Counted from the stretch's first letter, positions 25,040 to 37,376 are shown. The stretch is 64,000 nucleotides of DNA from Amycolatopsis thailandensis (GCF_002234405.1 NZ_NMQT01000016.1:104813-168812), one strand, 5' to 3'. Notes: generated by a model not told the origin, from the sequence alone. Numbers and translations: made by a program.

Positions 25040-26190
25040 AGCGTGCGGTTCGGGCTACCGCTACCGGGGTTGGTGACCAGCCCCGGAGTCGAAGCGCTGA
25101 TCAGCGCCTGAGCCACCTGCGCCGCGGTGGCACCGGTGTGCGAAGACAGGTACAGCGCGGCGGCACCGGCGACGTGCGGAGCGGCGAACGAGGTGCCGTC
25201 ACCGGTGTAGGTCGCGGTGTCGTTGTCCTTCCAGGCCGAGGTGATCGAGACGCCCGGCGCGAACAGATCGATCACGGAACCGTAGTTGGAGAAGGAAGCG
25301 CGGCGGTCGGTGCGGTCCGCCGCGGCGACCGTCAGCGCTTCGGTGACCCGGGCGGGCGAGGTGTTCGCGGCGTTGACGTTCGAATTACCCGCCGCGATCG
25401 TCCAGGTGACGCCCGCCTTGATGGAGTTCCGCACCGCGGTGTCCAGCGCGCTCGACGCGCCACCACCGAGACTGGCGTTGGCCACCGCGGGCTTCTTGGC
25501 GTTCTGGGTGATCCAGTTGACGCCGGAGATCACCCCCGCGGTCGTGCCGCTGCCGTCGGAACCGAGGACCCGCACCGGATACAGCGACGCGCCCTTGGCG
25601 ACACCGTACTTCGCGCCGGCGATCGTGGCCGCGACATGCGTGCCGTGGCCGTAACCGTCGTCCGCGTTCGTGTCATTGTCGATGAAGTCGTACCCCTGCT
25701 TCACCCGGCCGCCGAAATCGGTGTGCGTGGCGCGGATCCCGGTGTCCAGAACGTAGACGTTCACATTCGAAGCGGTGGTCGAATAAGTGTATTTGTTGTC
25801 CAGCGGAAGTTTACGCTGATCGATCCGGTCGAGCCCCCAGGACGGCGGATTCGTCTGCGTCGCTTCGGCGCGCAGCACCTTGTTCTGCTCCACGAAGGCG
25901 ACAGCCGGGTCGGCCGCGAGACGCTTCGCCTGCCGCTCGCCCAGCGCCACCGAGAAACCGCTGAGACCCTGCGAGTACTGCCGTCCGATGGTGCCGCCGA
26001 ACTTGCCTGCCAGCGAAGGCTTGTCGGCGGTGGACCCGTCCTTGAGCACGACGATGTAGCTGTCGGCGATGGCGCCTTCCGCACCGGCGCCGACGATCGC
26101 GCCCTCGGCGGCCTGCGCCGGCGTCACGCCTGCCAAGACCGTGACGACGGCGGCGGCCAAGCCGATTCCGGTCAGTCTGCGAGAATTCAC
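25027..26190 (-). CDS. Secreted subtilisin-like serine protease (S8, proteinase K type)
   Basis: A 387-residue preproenzyme. The signal peptide is about 1-28 (LAAAVVTVLAGVTPAQA). An inhibitor I9 propeptide follows (SYIVVLKDGS to AFVEQNKVLRA, about 44-108), then the S8 domain with catalytic D149 (VLDTGI), H182 (GHGTHVA) and S334 (GTSFAAPHVAG), and oxyanion N269 (AAGNSN). It ends without extra domains, which is short for the family but complete. GTG 26190 is chosen since it begins the signal peptide. It lies 91 bp downstream of hsaB on the same strand but is separated by a hairpin, so it is probably its own transcription unit. Confidence 0.93.
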   Translation of the reverse strand: MNSRRLTGIGLAAAVVTVLAGVTPAQAAEGAIVGAGAEGAIADSYIVVLKDGSTADKPSLAGKFGGTIGRQYSQGLSGFSVALGERQAKRLAADPAVAFVEQNKVLRAEATQTNPPSWGLDRIDQRKLPLDNKYTYSTTASNVNVYVLDTGIRATHTDFGGRVKQGYDFIDNDTNADDGYGHGTHVAATIAGAKYGVAKGASLYPVRVLGSDGSGTTAGVISGVNWITQNAKKPAVANASLGGGASSALDTAVRNSIKAGVTWTIAAGNSNVNAANTSPARVTEALTVAAADRTDRRASFSNYGSVIDLFAPGVSITSAWKDNDTATYTGDGTSFAAPHVAGAAALYLSSHTGATAAQVAQALISASTPGLVTNPGSGSPNRTLYVG

Positions 26191-26214
26191 GTTGCTGTCC
26201 CCATTCCTTGGTGA

Positions 26215-26242
26215 GCTTCCGCCGAAAACGCTAAGCGGAAGC
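26215..26242 (-). terminator. Hairpin between hsaB and the protease gene
   Basis: 8-bp perfect arms GCTTCCGC and GCGGAAGC (26215-26222, 26235-26242) lie between the hsaB stop and the protease start. It could end the hsa operon, or act in the protease leader. Confidence 0.45.
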
Positions 26243-26281
26243 ACCCGGAAAGGACAGCTTTACATTTTTTCGTTTATCCAT

Positions 26282-29773
<3,492 letters not shown>

Positions 29774-29816
29774 ATGCGTTCCCTCTCTCGCCATACTCCG
29801 TGAACCGGATCCAAGA

Positions 29817-31415
29817 CTAGAACACGTTCTCGTTTTTGTCGACCGATCCCCGGTCGAGGGCGCTGTGCGCTCCAGCACGGCGGCCGGAAAACACGCAGTC
29901 GGCCAGCGACAGACCGCTCACATAGGACCTAGAACAGATTCCCACCGCGGTCCGCCCCGCCGCGTAGAGACCACGGATCGGGACACCCGCGCCAGAACGC
30001 ACGGCGCCGGTTTCCTCGTCCACCACCAGGCCGCCCAGCGTCAGCATCGGGCACGGATAACCGAGATTCGGCTTGATCGAGACGTCGATCAGCGAGTACG
30101 GCGCCCGGTCCAGCGGGCGCGCGAACTCCGGGGGTTTACCTGTCGGATCCGCACCGGAACGCGACGCCTCGACACTGGCGACCAGCCCCGCCGGGTCCAC
30201 ACCCGCCTTGCGCGCGACGTCTTCCAGCGAACCCGCGACGACTCTTTGCCGCAGCAGGTAGCGCACCTGAAGTCCTTGGAACCACTGACTTTGCCCGCGC
30301 GCGTCCCGCTTGACCTCCCGGACTATGGCGTCGTCGACCAGCAGCCACCCGCGTCCTTCGTGGTCGGCGATCATGCGTTCGCCGACGGCCGCGCCGTACC
30401 GGGATTCGTCGATGATCCGGCCGCCCGTCTCGCTCACGAGCAGGCCGCCGAGGAACGCCGACGGCGGCGTGATGAACCGCCAGGCGGAGATCCGCCCGAG
30501 TTCCGCGGTGGCTCCGCCGGCCTCGACCCCCATCCGGATCCCGGATCCGTCGTCGGCGGAGGTCCCGAGCGCCAGGCCGCCGCGATACGCGGGCGCGTGT
30601 TCGCGCACCATCTCGCGGTTCGCGATGAACCCGCCCGCCGCGAGGACGACCCCTCGCGAGGCGGATATCCGCAGCTCACGGCCGTAGCGGCGTTCGATCC
30701 GCTCCACCCGCCGATGCAGCGACTTCCGCAGTGACGGCACGTAGATCCCCGGTTTCGCGGCGTACGCGGCCAGCTTCCGATGCGTCGCCCGCACGCGCGC
30801 GGGAGCGTCCCGCAGAGTGGACACGACGACGCCGGTCACGGTCCCGTCGGCGTCCACGATCAGATTTCGGGCCGCAGTCTGCGGCAGCACCTGGATCCCC
30901 CGACGCCGGACAGCCTCCGCCAGGCGTTTCATCAGCAGCTTTCCCGAGGTCCCCGGGCCTTTGACCCGATGCCCGCGCGGCGCGGGCTTGGCCGCGTCGC
31001 GGAAGCCACCCGCCGCCTCACTGCCCGAGTAGTACAGATAGTGCTTGTCGCTCGGATACGACGTCTTATAAGGACAGAGACTGCCTTCGAAGGGCACGCC
31101 GTTGCCTTCCAGCCAGGAGATCATCTCCGTACTCCCCGCGCAGAACCGCCGCAGGGTCTCCTCGGAGACGACGTCGCCGACCTCCAGCCGCAGGTAGTCG
31201 TACATCGCGTCGACGCTGTCGTCGACGCCCGCGTCCCGCTGTTGCGCCGTCCCGCCACCGGCGTAGACGACACCTCCGCTGACGGCGCTCGCGCCACCAC
31301 CGGAAAACCGGTCCAGGATCAGCACCCTGGCTCCGGCGTCGGCGGCTTCGATCGCCGCACAGGCGCCGGCCGCCCCGAAGCCCACGATCACCACATCCGC
31401 GACGAGGTAGTCCAT
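29817..31415 (-). CDS. FAD-dependent steroid dehydrogenase-like flavoprotein (KstD/Kst4D-like)
   Basis: A 532-residue flavoprotein of the fumarate reductase/KstD superfamily. The FAD motif is ADVVIVGFGAAGACAAIEAA; GGGASAVSGGVVYAGGG follows, a second FAD segment is ASRGVVLAAGGFIANREM, and the C-terminus has IRGLYAAGRTAVGICSRSY and VSGLSLADCVFSGRRAG. It differs from the divergent kstD (31515), lacking KstD's terminal GDLGTKGG, and the C-terminus is more like Delta4(5alpha)-dehydrogenases or Rv0785-type proteins. KstR operators flank both ends, one including its own stop codon. A role in oxidising 5alpha-reduced steroids is plausible but inferred. Confidence 0.85.
   Translation of the reverse strand: MDYLVADVVIVGFGAAGACAAIEAADAGARVLILDRFSGGGASAVSGGVVYAGGGTAQQRDAGVDDSVDAMYDYLRLEVGDVVSEETLRRFCAGSTEMISWLEGNGVPFEGSLCPYKTSYPSDKHYLYYSGSEAAGGFRDAAKPAPRGHRVKGPGTSGKLLMKRLAEAVRRRGIQVLPQTAARNLIVDADGTVTGVVVSTLRDAPARVRATHRKLAAYAAKPGIYVPSLRKSLHRRVERIERRYGRELRISASRGVVLAAGGFIANREMVREHAPAYRGGLALGTSADDGSGIRMGVEAGGATAELGRISAWRFITPPSAFLGGLLVSETGGRIIDESRYGAAVGERMIADHEGRGWLLVDDAIVREVKRDARGQSQWFQGLQVRYLLRQRVVAGSLEDVARKAGVDPAGLVASVEASRSGADPTGKPPEFARPLDRAPYSLIDVSIKPNLGYPCPMLTLGGLVVDEETGAVRSGAGVPIRGLYAAGRTAVGICSRSYVSGLSLADCVFSGRRAGAHSALDRGSVDKNENVF
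29818..29831. promoter_or_regulatory. KstR operator of the hsa operon
   Basis: TAGAACACGTTCTC fits the core of the KstR consensus TnnAACnnGTTnnA (last base C). It lies 45 bp upstream of hsaA and overlaps the last codons and TAG stop of the flavoprotein gene. Confidence 0.85.
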
Positions 31416-31431
31416 GACCCCACCCTAGAAC

Positions 31432-31445
31432 TAGAACACGTTCTC
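31432..31445. promoter_or_regulatory. KstR operator between the divergent dehydrogenase genes
   Basis: TAGAACACGTTCTC, identical to the site at 29818 together with flanking bases (18 identical bp, 31430-31447 and 29816-29833). It lies between the flavoprotein start (31415) and kstD (31515), so it can control both directions. Confidence 0.85.
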
Positions 31446-31514
31446 GTCTATGGTGACTGGAGCAGCGCGAATGCTGCTACATGCTTCCTACAACGTGTTT
31501 CAGGTGAGGGGCGT

Positions 31515-33185
31515 ATGGACTACGACGTGATCGTGGCGGGCAGTGGTGCCGCCGGGATGACCGCCGCACTGTCCGCAGCCCATCGGGGACTCGACGTCCT
31601 GGTCGTGGAGAAGGCCGCCCATTTCGGCGGCTCGACCGCGCGTTCCGGTGGCGGCGTCTGGATCCCGGGCAACCACGCGCTGCGTGCCGCCGGGATCTCC
31701 GAACCCCCGGAACGGGCGCACGAATACCTCGAATCGATCGTCGGTGACGTGGTCCCGGCGGAACTCCGGTCGGCCTTCCTCGACCGCGGCCCCGAGGTCT
31801 TGTCCTTCGTCTGCGACAAGACGCCGCTGCGCTTCCGCTGGGTCCGCGGCTACTCGGACTACCACCCGGAAGCGCCCGGCGGGCGGCCCGGCGGGCGGTC
31901 GGTCGAGCCGGCCGCGTTCGACGGCAACCTGCTCGGACCGGAACTGGCGAATCTGGAGCCGCCGTACAGCGCTCCCCCGCTGGGCGTCCCGATCACCCAG
32001 GCGGACTACCGGTGGCTGAGCCTGCTCGCCCGGCATCCACGCGGGATCCTCCGCGTCCTCGGCCTCGGCGGACGCTGGCTCGTGGGCCGGATCCGGCGAC
32101 AGCGGCTCCTTTCCATGGGGCAAGCGCTTGCGGCCGGGCTGCGCGAGGGTCTCCGACGGGCGAACGTCCCCGTCTGGTTGAACACGCCGCTGGTGGACCT
32201 GAAGGTCGAGGGCGATCGCGTGGTCGGCGTCGTCGTCCGCCACGAGGGTGAAGAGAAACTGATCCGCGCGCGGCTCGGCGTCGTCCTCGGCGCGGGCGGG
32301 TTCGAGCGCAACGAGGAGATGCGGGTCAAGTACCAGCGCGCGCCCATCGGCACGGAGTGGACGGTCGGCGCCGAGGCCAACACCGGTGACGCCATCGACG
32401 CCGGGCTCAAACTCGGCGCGGCCGTCGACCTGATGGACGACGCCTGGTGGGGCCCGTCCATCCCGCTGACCGGCGGGCCGTGGTTCGCGCTCGCCGAGCG
32501 GTCGCGGCCGGGCTGCCTGATGGTCAACACGCGGGGCGAACGCTTCGTCAACGAGTCGGCGCCCTACGTCGAGGCCGTGCACGCGATGTACGGCGAAGGT
32601 GACGGGCCCGGCGAGAACATCCCGACCTGGCTGGTGTTCGACCAGCGCAACCGCAACCGGTACATGTTCACCGGTCTCGGCCCGCGCCAGCCGCTGCCCG
32701 GCCGCTGGTTCAAAGCGGGCATCGCGGTCAAAGCGAGCACGATCGCGAAACTCGCCGAGCGGATCGAGGTCCCGGCCGAAGCGCTGGAGAACACCGTGCG
32801 GCGGTTCAACGGCTTCGCGAAGAGCGGCGTGGACGAGGACTTCCACCGCGGGCGCAGCGCGTACGACCACTACTACGGCGACCCGCGGAACAAGCCCAAC
32901 CCGAGCCTGGGCCCGCTGGACGTCGCGCCGTACTACGCGGTGAAGATCGTGCCCGGCGACCTGGGCACCAAGGGCGGTTTGCGGACCGATCCGCACGCGC
33001 GCGTCCTGCGCGAAGACGGTTCGGTGATCGACGGACTTTACGCGGCGGGCAACACGAGCGCGGCGGTGATGGGCCGCACCTACGCGGGCCCCGGCGCGAC
33101 GATCGGCCCGGCGATGGTGTTCGGCTACCTTGCGGCCGAGCACCTCGCGAAGCAAGATCACACCAAAGCGGGAGGCAGCCGATGA
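31515..33185 (+). CDS. kstD: 3-ketosteroid Delta1-dehydrogenase KstD
   Basis: A 556-residue flavoprotein. FAD motif: YDVIVAGSGAAGMTAALSAA; substrate region SGGGVWIPGNHALRAAG; WSP-type segment DDAWWGPSIPL; and the family's C-terminal APYYAVKIVPGDLGTKGG with the catalytic Tyr and Gly, ending in GLYAAGNTSAAVMGRTYAG. It removes hydrogens at C1-C2 of ring A, which with KshAB leads to ring B opening. ATG 31515 follows GGTGAGGGGC. It is first in the operon kstD-kshA-small protein-kshB-chsH3, under the KstR operator 70 bp upstream. Confidence 0.95.
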   Translation: MDYDVIVAGSGAAGMTAALSAAHRGLDVLVVEKAAHFGGSTARSGGGVWIPGNHALRAAGISEPPERAHEYLESIVGDVVPAELRSAFLDRGPEVLSFVCDKTPLRFRWVRGYSDYHPEAPGGRPGGRSVEPAAFDGNLLGPELANLEPPYSAPPLGVPITQADYRWLSLLARHPRGILRVLGLGGRWLVGRIRRQRLLSMGQALAAGLREGLRRANVPVWLNTPLVDLKVEGDRVVGVVVRHEGEEKLIRARLGVVLGAGGFERNEEMRVKYQRAPIGTEWTVGAEANTGDAIDAGLKLGAAVDLMDDAWWGPSIPLTGGPWFALAERSRPGCLMVNTRGERFVNESAPYVEAVHAMYGEGDGPGENIPTWLVFDQRNRNRYMFTGLGPRQPLPGRWFKAGIAVKASTIAKLAERIEVPAEALENTVRRFNGFAKSGVDEDFHRGRSAYDHYYGDPRNKPNPSLGPLDVAPYYAVKIVPGDLGTKGGLRTDPHARVLREDGSVIDGLYAAGNTSAAVMGRTYAGPGATIGPAMVFGYLAAEHLAKQDHTKAGGSR

Positions 33186-34321
33186 CGACGGAATCCGTAC
33201 GGCAGATCGACGCGGGCGCGCTCCCTTCGCGGTTCGCGCGCGGCTGGCACTGTCTCGGCCTGGCCGAGTCGTTCCGGGACGGGAAGCCGCACGCCATCAC
33301 GGCGTTCGGGACGAAACTGGTGGTCTTCGCCGATTCGTCCGGCAAGCTGAACGTGCTCGACGGGTACTGCCGTCACATGGGCGGCGACCTCACGCAGGGC
33401 GAGGTCAAGGGCGACGAGATCGCCTGCCCGTTCCACGACTGGCGCTGGAACGGCAACGGCAAATGCGTCTCGATCCCCTACGCCAAGCGGGTTCCGCTCC
33501 GCGCGCGGACCAAGACGTGGCAAGTGCTGGAGGAGAACAAGCAGCTGTTCGTCTGGCACGACCCGGAAGGCAAGCCGCCGCCCGAGGACGTCGTCATCCC
33601 GCGGATCGAGGGCGTGTTCACCGGCGAGTGGAGCAACTGGACCTGGGACTCGGTGCTGATCGAGGGCTCCAACTGCCGCGAGATCATCGACAACATGGTC
33701 GACATGGCGCATTTCTTCTACATCCACTACGCCTTCCCGACCTACTTCAAGAACGTGTTCGAGGGGCACATCGCCACCCAGTACCTGAACACGAAGGGCC
33801 GTCCGGACAAGGGGATGGCGTCCAATTACGGCGGCGAGGAGAACCTGCTGCGGTCGGAGGCGTCGTACTTCGGGCCCTCGTACATGATCAACAAGCTGCT
33901 CAACACGTACCAGGGCTTCGAGATCGAGAACGTGCTGATCAACTGCCACTACCCGGTCACCGAGAACTCGTTCGTGCTCCAGTGGGGCGTGAGCGTGAAG
34001 AAGTTCGAGGGCGTCTCGGACGAGCACGCGGACAAGATCGCCGGCAAGTTCGCCAAGGGCATCGGCGTCGGCTTCCTTCAGGACGTGGAGATCTGGCGCA
34101 ACAAGACGCGGATCGACAACCCGCTGCTGTGCGAGGAGGACGGGCCGGTCTATCAGCTGCGCCGCTGGTACGACCAGTTCTACGTGGACGCCGCCGACGT
34201 CACCGAGGACATGACGCGGCGGTTCGAGTTCGAAGTGGACACCAGCCGCGCCAACGAGGTCTGGGCGGCGGAGGTGGCCGAGAACCTGGCGAGGCAGCAG
34301 GCGGAAGAGGCCGGGGTGTGA
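33182..34321 (+). CDS. kshA: 3-ketosteroid 9alpha-hydroxylase oxygenase KshA
   Basis: A 379-residue Rieske non-haem iron oxygenase. Rieske ligands: C63-x-H65 and C82-x2-H85 (GYCRHMGGDL, ACPFHDWRWN). Mononuclear iron site: D174, H177, H182 in DNMVDMAHFFYIHYAFP, with a later Asp in LQDVEIWRNK. It hydroxylates C9 of the steroid nucleus, which with KstD breaks ring B. The gene overlaps kstD by 4 bp (ATGA). Its reductase KshB is encoded one small gene downstream. Confidence 0.95.
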   Translation: MTTESVRQIDAGALPSRFARGWHCLGLAESFRDGKPHAITAFGTKLVVFADSSGKLNVLDGYCRHMGGDLTQGEVKGDEIACPFHDWRWNGNGKCVSIPYAKRVPLRARTKTWQVLEENKQLFVWHDPEGKPPPEDVVIPRIEGVFTGEWSNWTWDSVLIEGSNCREIIDNMVDMAHFFYIHYAFPTYFKNVFEGHIATQYLNTKGRPDKGMASNYGGEENLLRSEASYFGPSYMINKLLNTYQGFEIENVLINCHYPVTENSFVLQWGVSVKKFEGVSDEHADKIAGKFAKGIGVGFLQDVEIWRNKTRIDNPLLCEEDGPVYQLRRWYDQFYVDAADVTEDMTRRFEFEVDTSRANEVWAAEVAENLARQQAEEAGV

Positions 34322-34578
34322 AGCCCGAGACCGTCGAGTTCCTCACCGCCGGGCTGCGGCCGCTGAACTGCCGCGCTTGCGGGACCTGCGTGCTGGTCAA
34401 GAAGAGCAGCATGCAGCACACCAGCATCCAGTGGACGAGCGACGCGTCCCGCAGCTGCCCGGTGTTCGCGGAGCAGAAGGCCTCCGGGGCGCAGACGGCG
34501 TTGCTCGACACCTGCGGCAATCTCAGCGAAAGCATCGAGATCGCCTTGAAGGACGGACTGCTGGAGGTTCCCGAATGA
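34318..34578 (+). CDS. Small cysteine-rich protein between kshA and kshB
   Basis: An 86-residue protein starting at GTG 34318, overlapping the kshA stop by 4 bp and the kshB start by 4 bp (ATGA), so its translation is linked to both. It contains C18-x2-C21-x2-C24 (NCRACGTCVLVKK), C47-Pro48 and C66. The C-x2-C-x2-C...CP pattern recalls ferredoxin or zinc-ribbon cysteines. There is no signal peptide or membrane helix. I do not recognise a named family. Its position suggests it assists the KshA-KshB hydroxylase, for example as an extra electron carrier, in cluster assembly or in complex formation. That is inference; the gene itself looks real by overlap and codon pattern. Confidence 0.75.
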   Translation: MKPETVEFLTAGLRPLNCRACGTCVLVKKSSMQHTSIQWTSDASRSCPVFAEQKASGAQTALLDTCGNLSESIEIALKDGLLEVPE

Positions 34579-35600
34579 GCGGTCCCGTCACCGTGACCGT
34601 GGCCGAGGTGATCACCGAGACGGCCGACGCGCGTTCGATCGTGTTCGAGATCCCGGCCGAGCACGTCTCCGTTTTCGCTTACACGCCAGGGCAGTTCCTC
34701 ACCGTCCGGGTGCCCAGCGAGCGGACCGGGTCGGTGGCCCGCTGCTATTCGCTCTCCAGCGCGCCGCACGAGAACCGGGTCCAGGTCACCGTCAAACGCA
34801 CCGCCGACGGCTACGGGTCGAACTGGCTCTGCGACAACCTCCGGGCGGGCCAGGAGGTCCAGGTCCTGCCGCCGGCCGGGGTGTTCAGCCCCGCGTCGCT
34901 CGACGAGGACTTCCTGCTGCTCGCGGGCGGCAGCGGCGTCACGCCGGTGATGTCGATCCTGAAGTCCGCGCTGGAGCACGGGACCGGCAAGGTGGTGCTG
35001 CTCTACGCCAACCGCGACGAAGCGTCGGTGATCTTCGCGAAGGAGCTCGCGGACCTCTCCGGGAAGCATCCGGACCGGCTGGTCGTGGTGCACTGGCTGG
35101 AAAGCCTGCAAGGGCTGCCGACCGAGGCGCACCTGCGCGCGCTGGTGGCGCCGTACACCGCGCACGAGGCCTTCATCTGCGGCCCCGGCCCGTTCATGGA
35201 CGCCGCTCGCACGGTGCTCAAGGAGCTCGGGCTGCCACGCAAACGGATCCACCTGGAACGGTTCCTGTCCCTCGGCGGGAACCCGTTCGAGGTGGCCGAG
35301 CCCGTCGCCGTCGAAGAGGCCGAGACCCCGGCGAAGGTCGAAGTCACCCTCGACGGCGAGACCAGGAACCTCGGCTGGCCGCGCCGGACGAAACTGCTGG
35401 ACCTGTTGCTGGAGAAGGGTTTCGACGCGCCGTATTCCTGCCGCGAGGGCCAGTGCAGCGCGTGTGCCTGCCGGATCACCTCCGGCGAGGTCAAGATGCT
35501 GCACAACGAGGTCCTCGACGGCGACGACATCGCCGAAGGCATCGTGCTGGCGTGCCAGTCCCTGCCGCTGACCGACGAGGTCACCGTCACCTACGAGTAG
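34575..35600 (+). CDS. kshB: 3-ketosteroid 9alpha-hydroxylase reductase KshB
   Basis: A 341-residue class IA ferredoxin-type reductase: flavin domain (ARCYSLSSAPHENRVQVTVK), NAD(P)H domain (FLLLAGGSGVTPVMSILKSA, FICGPGPFMDAARTVL) and a C-terminal plant-type [2Fe-2S] domain with C289-x4-C294-x2-C297 and C327. It moves electrons from NADH through FAD and the 2Fe-2S cluster to the Rieske centre of KshA. In M. tuberculosis kshA and kshB are not adjacent; here they share one operon. Confidence 0.95.
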   Translation: MSGPVTVTVAEVITETADARSIVFEIPAEHVSVFAYTPGQFLTVRVPSERTGSVARCYSLSSAPHENRVQVTVKRTADGYGSNWLCDNLRAGQEVQVLPPAGVFSPASLDEDFLLLAGGSGVTPVMSILKSALEHGTGKVVLLYANRDEASVIFAKELADLSGKHPDRLVVVHWLESLQGLPTEAHLRALVAPYTAHEAFICGPGPFMDAARTVLKELGLPRKRIHLERFLSLGGNPFEVAEPVAVEEAETPAKVEVTLDGETRNLGWPRRTKLLDLLLEKGFDAPYSCREGQCSACACRITSGEVKMLHNEVLDGDDIAEGIVLACQSLPLTDEVTVTYE

Positions 35601-35610
35601 GAGTCTTCCC

Positions 35611-36474
35611 GTGCCCATCGATCCTTCGGTCGCGATCGGCGCCGACCTCGGCGAGGTGAGCTTCGCCTGGACCGCGTCGGACGTGCAGCTCTACCATCTG
35701 GCGCTGGGCGCCGGAGCGGATCCGATGAGCCCGCGAGAGCTGCGCTACACCTACGAGGACGGCCTCCAGGTGCTGCCGACGTTCGCCACCGTGGCGGCGA
35801 ACCTGCGCGTGTTCGAACCGCCCGCGGTCTCCTTCCCCGGCGTCGAGGTCGACCTCGGGAAGGTGTTGCACGGCAAGCAGGAGGTGATCGCGCACCGGCC
35901 GATCCCGACCTCGGGCAAGGCCGTGGCGCGGACGAGGATCGTCGACGTCTTCGACAAGGGCAAGGCGGCCGTGATCGTGAACGAGACCGTCGCCACCGAC
36001 TCCGACGGGACTCCACTGTGGACGCTGCGGTCGAGCATCTTCGCCCGTGGCGAAGGGGGTTTCGGCGGTGAACGCGGCCCGTCCGACCGCGTCGAACTCC
36101 CGTCGCGGGAGCCGGACGCGGTCATCGACACCCCGACGCTGCCGCAGCAGGCGCTGCTCTACCGGCTCTGCGGGGACCGCAACCCCCTGCACGCCGACCC
36201 CGCGTTCGCCGCGGCGTCCGGGTTCGACAAGCCGATCCTGCACGGGCTGTGTACCTACGGCGTCATCGCGAAGGCCGTCACCGACGAGTTCCTCGACGGC
36301 GACACCTCCCGCGTCGCGTCGTTCTCGGCCAAGTTCGCCGGCGTCGTCTTCCCCGGTGAACCGCTGCGGACGCGCGTCTGGCGGGAGCAGGCCGGGCTGC
36401 TGATCACGACGTCGGCACCGGATCGGGACGAGGCACCCGTCCTTTCCGACACTTTCTTGACCACGACAGACTGA
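35611..36474 (+). CDS. chsH3: MaoC-type (R)-enoyl-CoA hydratase ChsH3
   Basis: A 287-residue double hotdog hydratase. The catalytic segment is CGDRNPLHADPAFAAASGFDKP, followed by ILHGLCTYGVIAKAV (hydratase 2 motif). Length and position directly behind the kstD operon match mycobacterial Rv3538 (hsd4B/ChsH3), a steroid side-chain enoyl-CoA hydratase. The GTG start at 35611 follows TAGGAGTC, which includes the kshB stop. It would hydrate an enoyl-CoA made by FadE34-type dehydrogenases. Confidence 0.85.
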   Translation: MPIDPSVAIGADLGEVSFAWTASDVQLYHLALGAGADPMSPRELRYTYEDGLQVLPTFATVAANLRVFEPPAVSFPGVEVDLGKVLHGKQEVIAHRPIPTSGKAVARTRIVDVFDKGKAAVIVNETVATDSDGTPLWTLRSSIFARGEGGFGGERGPSDRVELPSREPDAVIDTPTLPQQALLYRLCGDRNPLHADPAFAAASGFDKPILHGLCTYGVIAKAVTDEFLDGDTSRVASFSAKFAGVVFPGEPLRTRVWREQAGLLITTSAPDRDEAPVLSDTFLTTTD

Positions 36475-36517
36475 ATCATCGTTCCCGCAGGTAGCGGGTC
36501 TGGCTAGACTCGGCCGG

Positions 36518-37276
36518 GTGCGCCCCTTGATCTCCGATCCGTATGCCGAACTCGGCCGGGACTACGCGCGATCAAGACGTCCGGACCCCAGGATCGCGGC
36601 CACCGTGACAGCCGCTCTCGGCGACGCGCGCTCGGTGGTCAACGTCGGCGCCGGCGCCGGTTCCTACGAGCCGGAAGACCGCGACGTGATCGCCGTCGAG
36701 CCGTCGTCGCGGATGATCGCGCAGCGTCCCGGGGGTGCGGCCCCCGCCGTCCAGGCTTGTGCGGAAGGGCTCCCTTTCCGCGACAACGCCTTCGACGTCG
36801 CCCTGGCGGTGCTCACCGTGCACCACTGGACGGACGTGACCGCCGGGCTGGCCGAGTTGCGGCGCGTGTCCCGTCGCCAGGTGATCGTGACCTGGGACCA
36901 GGCGGTGTTCGCGCGGTTCTGGCTGGTGCGGGACTACCTGCCGGAGATCGCCGAGCACGAGAGCAGGCTGGCCTGCCTCGACAGGATCGTCGACGAGTTG
37001 CGCGCGGCGGGCGAGACACCCGAGGTCGCTCCGCTGCCGGTTCCCTCGGACTGCGTCGACGGTTTCCTCGGCGCGTATTGGCGCAGGCCGGAGGCGTATC
37101 TGTCCGAGCGGGTGCGCGCGGGGATGTCCGGAGTGGCCCTGCTGGACCAGAACGTCGTCGCCGACGCCGTCGGCCGGTTGCGCGCCGACCTCGCCGACGG
37201 GCACTGGCACCGGCATCACGTCGGCCTGCTGGGCCGGACGGAACTCGACCTGGGATACCGGCTCGTCACGACGTGA
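36518..37276 (+). CDS. SAM-dependent methyltransferase (class I)
   Basis: A 252-residue protein. Motif I is SVVNVGAGAGSYEPEDRDVI, an EPSSRMIAQR acid-loop follows, then FRDNAFDVALAVLTVHHW (motif for substrate site) and LAELRRVSRRQVIVTWD. This is a UbiE/Methyltransf_11 type; the substrate is unknown. The GTG at 36518 is 44 bp behind chsH3, so readthrough from the KstR operon is possible, but it is not a known steroid gene. Confidence 0.85.
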   Translation: MRPLISDPYAELGRDYARSRRPDPRIAATVTAALGDARSVVNVGAGAGSYEPEDRDVIAVEPSSRMIAQRPGGAAPAVQACAEGLPFRDNAFDVALAVLTVHHWTDVTAGLAELRRVSRRQVIVTWDQAVFARFWLVRDYLPEIAEHESRLACLDRIVDELRAAGETPEVAPLPVPSDCVDGFLGAYWRRPEAYLSERVRAGMSGVALLDQNVVADAVGRLRADLADGHWHRHHVGLLGRTELDLGYRLVTT

Positions 37277-37376
37277 CCGAGTACACAGTGGACACTGTCC
37301 GTGGCGTGGACGGCGGTCGACCTCCGCTGCGAGGCGTGGTATTCATGGCTTTCGTGACAGCGAGGACGGGGGCGGC

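Noticed and set aside
30780..31514. N-terminal extension of kstD upstream of 31515
   Set aside because: The extended frame runs antisense through the flavoprotein gene and across the KstR operator; the KstD family starts at MDYDVIVAGSG.
34318..34578. The small protein being a fragment of KshA or KshB
   Set aside because: KshA and KshB are full length on either side, and the small protein has its own frame, start overlap and cysteine motif.
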